Part shown: piece by piece, positions 58,050-64,000 of the stretch
Layout: every line of letters begins with the position of its first letter
Numbering within the stretch: position 1 is the first letter of the stretch
Source: Actinocrinis sp035650855
GTDB lineage: Bacteria > Actinomycetota > Actinomycetes > Streptomycetales > Catenulisporaceae
Reading direction: 5' to 3'
Length of the DNA: 64,000 bases
Assembly (NCBI RefSeq): GCF_035650855.1
Contig: NZ_DASRGV010000213.1
Span: forward strand, 1 to 64,000
Position numbers and translations under genes: made by a program
Notes under the pieces: model-generated
What the model was told of the DNA's origin: nothing
Databases searched by the model: none
What the model saw: the letters and a program-made list of their open reading frames with translations, nothing else

Positions 58050-59849
58050 ATGACGCGCCGCCACTCCGGCAGGTACTTCGTCGGCGCTGCTGTGTTGGTG
58101 GCGGCGGCTGCCGTTCCAGTCAGCTTGATGGCCGCCACGGGGTCGGCGCAGGCGGCCGGCTCGGCCAAGGACGTGACCGCGAACCTGTTCATGTGGAACT
58201 GGACGTCGGTGGCGTCTGAGTGCACGAACGTGCTCGGCCCCGACGGGTACGCGGCCGTGCAGGTCGCGCCGCCCGAGGACTCGATGACCGACGCGGCCGA
58301 CGGACATCCCTGGTGGGAGATCTACCAGCCGGTGGACTACAACCTGACCAGCCGCATGGGCAACGACGCGCAGTTCCAGGCCATGGTCACCGCCTGCCAC
58401 CAGGCGGGCGTGAAGGTATACGTCGACGCCGTGCTGAACCACATGGCCAGGCAGGACGGGAACGACACCAGCTACGGCGGCGCGAGCTACACGCCCGGGA
58501 CCGCGTACCCGGCGTTCTCCTCCCCCGACTTCCACAACTACCCGAACGACTGCCCGGTCTCCTCGGATCAGATCTCTGACTGGAACAACTACCAGCAGGT
58601 CACCGAGTGCGAGCTGGACGCCCTGCCGGACCTGCGCACCGAGTCCACCTATGTCCGCACCACCGAAGCCGCCTACCTCAACAAGCTGATCGGCTACGGC
58701 GTGGACGGCTTCCGCCTCGACGCGGCCAAGCACATCGGCCACACCGACCTGGCCGCCCTCGAAGGCATGCTGAACAAGGACAAGCTGACCGGCCAGCCGG
58801 TCTACATGGTCCAGGAGGTGGCGCTCGGCAGCACGAACACGCAGCTGCAGCCGGCCTCCTTCGAGAGCACCGGCAGCCTGATCGGCTTCGACTACGCCGA
58901 CGCGATCAAGACGCAGTTCGGCAGCGGCGGCGACCTGGCCAACTTCGGCGGCTTCGCCACCTGGAGCCTGATCCCGAGCGCGTACTCCTCCACCTTCGTC
59001 AACAACCACGACACCGAGCGCGACGGCTCGAACCTGAGCTACAAGAACGGCTCCACCTACCCGCTGGCCAACGAGTTCCTGCTGGCCTGGGGCTTCGGGA
59101 CGCCGCAGGTGTACGCGAGCTTCACCTGGAACAACAGCAGCGACTCGCCGCCCGCCGACGCCAACGGATACGTGACCGGCACCAACTGCGGCAGCGGCTG
59201 GTACTGCACCGACCGGATCACCGGCGTGGCGAACATGGTCGGCTGGCACAACCTGGCGCTGGCGAACAACGACCCGGTAGCCAACTGGTACACCGACGGC
59301 ACGAACCTGATCGCGTTCTCCCGCGGCCCGGACGCCTGGATCTCGCTGAACAACGAGTCCTCCGCGCAGACCCGCACCTTCACCACGGGCCTGCCGGACG
59401 GAACCTACTGCGACATCATCCACGGTTCGCTGTCCGGCGGATCGTGCACCGGCCCGACGGTGACCGTCTCCGGCAACCGCGCGACGGTCACGGTCCCGGC
59501 GAACGACGCCGTGGCGATCGACCGCAACAGCCGCGTCTCCGGGTCGTCCGCGTCGACGTTCACGGTGGACATCAACGCGAACGCGACCACGAGCTGGGGC
59601 CAGAACGTCTACATCGTCGGCTCGATCCCGGCGCTCGGCAGCTGGAAGACGGCCAACGCCGTCGCGCTGTCCTCGCAGAACTACCCGTACTGGACCGCCG
59701 CGCTGAGCGTGCCGGCCAACACGTACTTCGAGTACAAGTACATCAAGATCGACTCGAGCGGGAACGTGATCTGGGAGAGCGGCGGCAACCGCTCCTACAC
59801 CACCGGCTCCTCCGGATCGATCACCTTCAACGACACCTGGCATTCCTGA
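58050..59849 (+). CDS. Secreted alpha-amylase (GH13) with C-terminal CBM20
   Basis: A 599-residue secreted amylase with a signal peptide ending near QAAG (residue 37). The four GH13 regions are visible: DAVLNHM (Asp125), GFRLDAAKHIGH with the nucleophile Asp224, QEVAL with the acid Glu256, and FVNNHDTER with Asp321. Domain C follows. Residues about 500-599 match CBM20 (FTVDINANATTSWGQNVYIV, IPALGSWKTANAVAL, YWTAALSVPANTYFEYKYIK), a starch-granule-binding module. It closely resembles Streptomyces alpha-amylases and hydrolyses alpha-1,4-glucan outside the cell. It is a single gene bounded by a hairpin terminator. Confidence 0.96.
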   Translation: MTRRHSGRYFVGAAVLVAAAAVPVSLMAATGSAQAAGSAKDVTANLFMWNWTSVASECTNVLGPDGYAAVQVAPPEDSMTDAADGHPWWEIYQPVDYNLTSRMGNDAQFQAMVTACHQAGVKVYVDAVLNHMARQDGNDTSYGGASYTPGTAYPAFSSPDFHNYPNDCPVSSDQISDWNNYQQVTECELDALPDLRTESTYVRTTEAAYLNKLIGYGVDGFRLDAAKHIGHTDLAALEGMLNKDKLTGQPVYMVQEVALGSTNTQLQPASFESTGSLIGFDYADAIKTQFGSGGDLANFGGFATWSLIPSAYSSTFVNNHDTERDGSNLSYKNGSTYPLANEFLLAWGFGTPQVYASFTWNNSSDSPPADANGYVTGTNCGSGWYCTDRITGVANMVGWHNLALANNDPVANWYTDGTNLIAFSRGPDAWISLNNESSAQTRTFTTGLPDGTYCDIIHGSLSGGSCTGPTVTVSGNRATVTVPANDAVAIDRNSRVSGSSASTFTVDINANATTSWGQNVYIVGSIPALGSWKTANAVALSSQNYPYWTAALSVPANTYFEYKYIKIDSSGNVIWESGGNRSYTTGSSGSITFNDTWHS

Positions 59850-59857
59850 ACGGGGTC

Positions 59858-59882
59858 GGCCCGCCCGACGAACGGGCGGGCC
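59858..59882. terminator. Bidirectional hairpin between amylase and esterase genes
   Basis: Perfect 10-bp arms (ggcccgcccg and cgggcgggcc) around an acgaa loop lie 9 bp after the amylase stop and 34 bp from the stop of the convergent esterase gene. Confidence 0.85.
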
Positions 59883-59915
59883 GGCGCACGACTGCCGCGG
59901 CTCGGTGAGCGTCCG

Positions 59916-61385
59916 CTACCAGGTCAGCGGCAGGGTGGTGATGAAGTTGTCGAGCAGGCCGGAGATGATCTGGTCGTCGTGCAGGGAGGGGTGCCAGTCG
60001 CAGCCGAGGTGGTCCAGGCTCGGGCTGTCGTAGTACCAGTAGTAGACCTTCTTGTCGCCCATGGCGTTGCGGTCGGTGACGACCTGCTGGGCGGTTTGCG
60101 CGAACAGGGCGGTGTTGGACAGGGCGGTGGCGCTGACCACGATGATCGCGTTCGGGCCGTACTGGGAGCGCAGGGTGTTGATGAAGCCCTGGTAGGCGGT
60201 CTTGTACGCGGCGACCAGCTGGTCGGTGGTGCTCCACTGCTCGCCGGAGTTCAGCGCGGTGGAGAAGTCGTTGATGCCCAGGCCGACCACGACCAGTTGC
60301 GGGTGCCAGGTGCCCGGGTTGTACCAGACGTCGTTGTTGACCGCTTGCAGGGTCCTGCCGTAGTACGTCAGGAAACTGGTGCCGGGGCTGCTGCCGTTGT
60401 AGTTGCGCACGACACCCATGCCGGACATGGCGTTGATCTGATAATCGGCGTTCAGGCTGTGGGCGGTGAGGGCGCCGAAGCTGTCGTCCGCGTTGGAGTT
60501 GGGCGTGATCCCGCCGATGCTGGAGCAGTCGTGCTGGGTGGCCATGTTGCCGTAGCCGGCGGTGTAGGAGTCGCCGATGAACTCGATCTGCCGGGTGCGC
60601 GCGGCCGGCTTGCTCAGGATCGATCCGCCGGGGGCGGCGACGAATCCGCCGAACTGCCCGGCCTGCCACGGGCTCTCGCTGCGCTTGACCACGCGCACGG
60701 TGTGGTCGGCGTTGCTCAGGTTGTTGACCCAGTACGTGGTCTGGCCGGGGGTGGTGATCTCGGCCACGGCGGTTCCGTCGATCGCGACGTCGTAGTCGCT
60801 GGCGGTGTCGTTGAGCACGATGCCGACGCCGGTGCCGTGGAAGCGGCCCTCGAAGTAGATCCCGGGCCAGGTGTAGGAGACGTAGTTGCCCGCGGTCTCG
60901 GTCTGTCCGACGGTGTGCGCGTTGGCCAGCGCCGGGGCGGGCGGCTGCGGGGTCGGGGAGACGGAGGCGACGGTGCCGTTGCACACGGTGCCGTCGAGGC
61001 TGAAGCTGGCGGGCACCGGGTTGCTGCTGTTGTTCCAGGTGCCGGTGAAGCCGAAGGACTGGCTGCCGTTGGTCGGCAGGTTCGCGGTGTAGCTGGCGTT
61101 GACCGCGACGGCCGCGCTGCCGGACTGGGTGACTGTGGCGCCCCAGGACTGGGTGACCGTCTGCCCGGCCGCGAAGGACCATGTCAGGGTCCAGCTGCTG
61201 AGCGGATCGCCGAGGTTGGTGATCGCGATGTTGCCCTGGAATCCGCCCGGCCACTGGCTCTGCACCGTGTACGTGACCTTGCATCCGGCCGCGACGGCGG
61301 CGGCCGGCAGGGTCACGGCGGTGATCGTGCCCGCGATCACGCTGCCGGCGGCGCCGATCGCGAGCAAACCGCGTTTCAGGCTCAT
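59916..61385 (-). CDS. Secreted CBM2 - SGNH esterase (CE2-like)
   Basis: A 489-residue secreted protein. After the signal peptide (residues 1-33), residues 34-135 form a CBM2 cellulose/xylan-binding module (CKVTYTVQSQWPGGFQGNIA, WTLTWSF, QSFGFTGTWN, paired Cys near its ends). A Pro-rich linker follows, then a beta-sandwich (about 155-250) and an SGNH hydrolase with Ser273 in EFIGDSYTAGYG, VVVGLGINDFS and the CDWHPSLHDDQ His block. This order matches CE2-type acetyl-xylan/glucomannan esterases. It deacetylates plant polysaccharide and is divergent from a second CBM2 esterase, sharing operator-like palindromes with it. Confidence 0.9.
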   Translation of the reverse strand: MSLKRGLLAIGAAGSVIAGTITAVTLPAAAVAAGCKVTYTVQSQWPGGFQGNIAITNLGDPLSSWTLTWSFAAGQTVTQSWGATVTQSGSAAVAVNASYTANLPTNGSQSFGFTGTWNNSSNPVPASFSLDGTVCNGTVASVSPTPQPPAPALANAHTVGQTETAGNYVSYTWPGIYFEGRFHGTGVGIVLNDTASDYDVAIDGTAVAEITTPGQTTYWVNNLSNADHTVRVVKRSESPWQAGQFGGFVAAPGGSILSKPAARTRQIEFIGDSYTAGYGNMATQHDCSSIGGITPNSNADDSFGALTAHSLNADYQINAMSGMGVVRNYNGSSPGTSFLTYYGRTLQAVNNDVWYNPGTWHPQLVVVGLGINDFSTALNSGEQWSTTDQLVAAYKTAYQGFINTLRSQYGPNAIIVVSATALSNTALFAQTAQQVVTDRNAMGDKKVYYWYYDSPSLDHLGCDWHPSLHDDQIISGLLDNFITTLPLTW

Positions 61386-61432
61386 CGGGACTCCTCGGGA
61401 CGTGGGCGGGAGCTGTGCCTGAACCTTGAGTC

Positions 61433-61448
61433 ACTTAATCGGTTAAGT
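61433..61448. promoter_or_regulatory. LacI-type operator candidate upstream of the CE2-like esterase
   Basis: acttaatcggttaagt has perfect 6-bp arms (acttaa/ttaagt) around tcgg and lies 48 bp upstream of the leftward esterase start. It closely resembles the perfect palindrome at 61657-61672 and the general LacI-family pattern with central CGG/CCGG. Confidence 0.6.
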
Positions 61449-61656
61449 CAAGGGACGGGCAGTGCGGGAAAAGGATTGCCCGAGATCCGGGCTGATGCGG
61501 AGGGCAAGTCGCTAGCGCACCCGCGAAAGTTTCGCCGGATCTCGGTAACCGGCGCGTCCAGACGCCCGCGACCTCCGAAGCCGCGACCACGCACTCTCCG
61601 CGCCCACATGGCAGCTTGCGTCGCAGGGCCCGGACTCGGCCGCGGAACGCCGGTTG

Positions 61657-61672
61657 ACTGAACCGGTTCAGT
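61657..61672. promoter_or_regulatory. LacI-type operator candidate upstream of the CBM2 esterase
   Basis: actgaaccggttcagt is a perfect 16-bp palindrome with the CCGG centre usual for actinobacterial LacI-family operators. It lies 58 bp upstream of the GTG of the rightward esterase gene. Together with the site at 61433 it suggests that one sugar-responsive repressor controls both divergent genes. Confidence 0.7.
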
Positions 61673-61730
61673 GGCGCACCGTCACGGCAGTCTCGTCCGA
61701 AGGACCGCGCGAGGAGCCAGGGAGCCGGCC

Positions 61731-62888
61731 GTGCCCACACATCGCAGAACCCCGCTATCCGCAGTCACCGCGCTCGTCGCGCTCGCCGCGCTGCTCGTCG
61801 CCGCGGCGTTCGCGCTCGCCGGGCCCGCACGATCCGCGACACCCGTCCGCGCCGCCGCGACCGTCGCCCCGGTCAAGATCATGCCGCTGGGCGACTCGAT
61901 CACCGCGGGCCCCGGCTGCTGGCGCGCCATCCTCTGGCACGACCTGCAAACCAACGGCTACACCGACATCGACTTCGTAGGCAGCCAGCCCGACGGCGGC
62001 TGCAACTACGGCTACACCTACGACGGCGACAACGAGGGCCACGGCGGCTACTCCGCCACCGGCATCGCGCAGAACAACCAGCTGCCGCCCTGGCTGGCCG
62101 CCGCCAACCCCGACATCGTCCTGATGCACCTGGGCACCAACGACATGTGGGGCGGCTCGATCCCGGTCAGCTCCGTGCTGGCCGCGTACACCACCCTGAT
62201 CGGGCAGATGCGCGCCAACAACCCGAAGATGAAGATCCTGGTAGCGCAGATCATCCCGATGAACCCGCCCAGCTGCCCGACCTGCGCCGCCGAGGTGCAG
62301 TCGCTGGACCAGGCCATCCCGGGCTGGGCCGCGGGGCTGACCACCGCGCAGTCACCGATCATCGTGGTCGACCAGTGGACCGGCTTCGATGACTCCACCG
62401 ACACCGTCGGCGACGGCGTGCACCCCAACGACGCCGGATTCGCGAAGATGGCCGCCCGCTGGTACCCGCCGCTCGCCCAAGTCCTCAGCGGCATCATCCC
62501 GCCGCCGCCCACGCCCAGCGCCTCCCCGACTCCCACCGCGTCGCCGTCGACTTCGCCGTCCGCATCGACGCCGCCGTCGAATTCAGGGTGCACCGCGGCC
62601 TACCAGATCACCTCCCAGTGGAGCGGCGGCTTCCAGGGCTCTGTCACGGTGACCAACAGCTCGACCGCCGCCTCCTCGGCCTGGACGGTGACGCTCACCT
62701 TCGCCGACGGGCAGCAGGTCACCCAATCCTGGAACACCACACTGACCCAAAGCGGCGCCGTCGTCACCGCGCACAACGCCGCCTACAACGGCAGCCTCGC
62801 GCCCGGCGCGAACACGTCCTTCGGCTTCCTCGCGAGCTGGAACGGCACCAACGCAGTACCGTCCATCAGCTGCACGCTCACCGGCTGA
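61731..62888 (+). CDS. Secreted SGNH esterase (CE3-like) with C-terminal CBM2
   Basis: A 385-residue secreted enzyme. The preferred start is GTG 61731, behind gaggagccagggag; the signal peptide (LSAVTALVALAALLVAAAFA) ends near residue 39. The catalytic domain, residues 45-250, has Ser56 in IMPLGDSITAG, MHLGTNDMWGG and the DGVHPNDAGF Asp/His block, as in CE3-type acetyl-xylan esterases. A Pro/Ser/Thr linker (255-285) joins a CBM2 module (CTAAYQITSQWSGGFQGSVT, QQVTQSWNTTL, FGFLASWNGT). It is the mirror arrangement of the divergent esterase, in which CBM2 is N-terminal. Confidence 0.92.
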   Translation: MPTHRRTPLSAVTALVALAALLVAAAFALAGPARSATPVRAAATVAPVKIMPLGDSITAGPGCWRAILWHDLQTNGYTDIDFVGSQPDGGCNYGYTYDGDNEGHGGYSATGIAQNNQLPPWLAAANPDIVLMHLGTNDMWGGSIPVSSVLAAYTTLIGQMRANNPKMKILVAQIIPMNPPSCPTCAAEVQSLDQAIPGWAAGLTTAQSPIIVVDQWTGFDDSTDTVGDGVHPNDAGFAKMAARWYPPLAQVLSGIIPPPPTPSASPTPTASPSTSPSASTPPSNSGCTAAYQITSQWSGGFQGSVTVTNSSTAASSAWTVTLTFADGQQVTQSWNTTLTQSGAVVTAHNAAYNGSLAPGANTSFGFLASWNGTNAVPSISCTLTG

Positions 62889-62898
62889 TCTTCAACCA

Positions 62899-62934
62899 CC
62901 GGCGGCCGAGCGCGATAGGGCGCCCGGCCGCCGG
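62899..62934. terminator. Bidirectional hairpin after the CBM2 esterase
   Basis: Arms of about 15 nt (ccggcggccgagcgc and its near complement, with one mismatch and one extra base) around a short gatag loop lie between the esterase stop and the stop of the convergent sugar-binding protein. Confidence 0.75.
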
Positions 62935-62974
62935 CCCGGATCAGCGTTCTCAGTCTTCGAGTCAGCCTGCGAAC

Positions 62975-64000
62975 TCAGAAGTTGTACTGGTCGATGTTCG
63001 CGGCGTTGAACACGGTCGGGTCGCCGAGGGTGACCACGCCGCCGGCGCCGACGGTGTACTGGCCCATGTCGCCGGCCTTGAAGGTCTGCCCCTGCGCGCC
63101 GGTGATCTGGCCGGACTGCAGCGCGACGGCGGCGTAGGCGGCCAGCGCGCCGAGCTTGGCCGGGTCCCACAGCTCGAAGGCGGTGATCGTGCCGTCCTTG
63201 ACGTACTTGCGCAGCTGGTTCGGCGTGCCGAGGCCGGTCAGCTTGACCTTGCCCTTGTAGGACGAACCGTCGAGGTACTGCGCCGCGGCCAGGATGCCTA
63301 CCGTGGTCGGCGAGATGATGCCCTTAAGGTTCGGGTAGGACTGCAGCAGGCCCTGGGTCTGCTGGTACGAGGTCTGCGCGTCGTCGTTGCCGTAGGCGAT
63401 CTTGACCAGCTGGATGTTCGGGTACTTCGCCTTCAGCTCGTCCTGCATGAAGCCGATCCACGCGTTCTGGTTCGTCGCGGTCTGCGCCGCGGACAGGATC
63501 GCGATCTGGCCGGAGCCGCCGATCTGGCCGGCCAGCAGGTCCACCTCGGTGCGGCCGAGCGCCTCTGAGCTGGCCTGGCTGATGAACAGGTTGCGGCAGT
63601 CGGCGTTGGTGTCCGAGTCGTAGGTGACCACGGAGATCTTGTCGCTCATGGCCTGCTTGAGGTTGGTGCACAGCGCGTTCTGGTCCTGCGCCGAGACCAC
63701 GATCGCGTTGACCTGCTGCTGAATGAGCGTGTTGACGTAGTTGGCCTGCCCGGCGGTGTCGGTGGCGCTGGTGGTGCCGACCTCCTTGTAGGTCTCGCCG
63801 AGGCCCTGCAGCACCTTCTGGCCGCCCGTGTCGGAGATGGTGAAGTACGGGTTGTTGACCTGCTTGGGCAGGTAGGCGACGGTCAGGCCGGTCTTGCTTG
63901 CCGCGTTGGCGTTCGCGTTCGCAGTCCCGGCCGGCGCCGCGCTGTTGGCCGCCGCATTGCCGCTCTTGGTGGTGCCGCTGCACGCGCTCAGCAGCAGGGC
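62975..64000 (-). CDS. RhaS-like sugar ABC solute-binding lipoprotein (5' end outside window)
   Basis: The gene runs off the right edge; 341 residues are present. The visible N-terminus has lipobox LLLSAC, an Ala/Asn-rich linker, then a periplasmic-binding fold of the ribose/rhamnose type (LTVAYLPKQVNNPYFTISDT, ADTAGQANYVNTLIQQQVNA read loosely, IVVSAQDQNAL, VVTYDSDT, GIISPTTVGILAAAQYL, ELWDPAKLGALAAYAAVAL). The closest type I recall is the rhamnose-binding RhaS group. It captures a monosaccharide for an ABC importer whose permease and ATPase genes are probably to the right. The coordinates give only the part inside the window. Confidence 0.85.
   Translation of the reverse strand, partial: ALLLSACSGTTKSGNAAANSAAPAGTANANANAASKTGLTVAYLPKQVNNPYFTISDTGGQKVLQGLGETYKEVGTTSATDTAGQANYVNTLIQQQVNAIVVSAQDQNALCTNLKQAMSDKISVVTYDSDTNADCRNLFISQASSEALGRTEVDLLAGQIGGSGQIAILSAAQTATNQNAWIGFMQDELKAKYPNIQLVKIAYGNDDAQTSYQQTQGLLQSYPNLKGIISPTTVGILAAAQYLDGSSYKGKVKLTGLGTPNQLRKYVKDGTITAFELWDPAKLGALAAYAAVALQSGQITGAQGQTFKAGDMGQYTVGAGGVVTLGDPTVFNAANIDQYNF

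Noticed and set aside
1..64000. tRNA, rRNA, transposase or phage attachment features
   Set aside because: I looked for cloverleaf-like and IS-like structures and intact transposase motifs and saw none that I could support by eye; a covariance-model or profile search could still find short ones.

Overview
The window is uniformly very GC-rich, with G/C at most third codon positions, purine-rich ribosome binding sites, many GTG starts, ATGA/GTGA stop-start overlaps and rare TTA codons. Together with bald-type regulation hints, ricin-lectin and CBM2 enzymes and LacI/GntR regulators, this points to a filamentous actinobacterium (Streptomyces, Catenulispora or Actinospica type); the species cannot be told from the sequence. 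No rRNA, tRNA, CRISPR array or intact transposase was seen.

Region 1 (about 0.25-4.4 kb) is a phosphonate-uptake and breakdown cassette: a lipoprotein solute-binding protein, a phosphonatase-like HAD hydrolase, a FAD oxidoreductase and a GntR/UTRA regulator facing it.

Region 2 (about 4.4-33.6 kb) is a biosynthetic gene cluster, the most interesting part. A leftward operon (16.2 to 4.4 kb) carries a methyltransferase, an acyl carrier protein, a glycosyltransferase, a two-gene ABC exporter, a hydroxymandelate-oxidase/aminotransferase fusion, a free-standing condensation domain, a P450, a second methyltransferase and a frameshifted flavin monooxygenase. A rightward operon (17 to 31.4 kb) carries two AMP ligases, three acyl carrier proteins, two FabF-type ketosynthases plus a truncated chain-length-factor-like protein, a 4-hydroxymandelate synthase, a PhyH dioxygenase, a DUF3050 protein, a 2-oxoacid dehydrogenase E1 alpha/beta pair and two KAS III-type proteins; a phosphopantetheinyl transferase faces it. 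The genes imply 4-hydroxyphenylpyruvate -> 4-hydroxymandelate -> 4-hydroxyphenylglyoxylate -> 4-hydroxyphenylglycine, joined with or diverted into a discrete ACP/ketosynthase system without any modular NRPS or PKS. I do not recognise the product. Unusual details are pentad repeats at the N-termini of three enzymes, tiny ORFs bridging neighbouring genes, altered ketosynthase active sites, and in-frame TTA codons.

Region 3 (about 33.6-44.1 kb) is mixed: two head-to-head deletion scars that each fuse the 3' ends of two divergent genes, an alpha-galactosidase with lectin repeats, a secreted protein of unknown function, a MalY/PatB-type lyase, a small secreted protein behind a perfect 28-bp inverted repeat, a LuxR regulator and a GH5 enzyme with lectin repeats.

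Region 4 (about 44.2-57.2 kb) is a uronide-polysaccharide utilisation locus: a KduD-type dehydrogenase, an IolB/KduI-family isomerase, a GH88 unsaturated glucuronyl hydrolase, a DUF624 protein, a sugar ABC transporter, a DUF2264 protein, and, divergently, a heparinase II/III-family lyase with a DeoR/LacI hybrid regulator. A lyase makes unsaturated oligosaccharides, the importer takes them up, GH88 releases the unsaturated uronate, and the isomerase and dehydrogenase pass it toward 2-keto-3-deoxygluconate.

Region 5 (about 57.2-64 kb) has two gene remnants, an alpha-amylase with a CBM20-like domain, two divergent CBM2-bearing SGNH esterases with LacI-type operators between them, and a RhaS-like sugar-binding lipoprotein that runs off the right edge.
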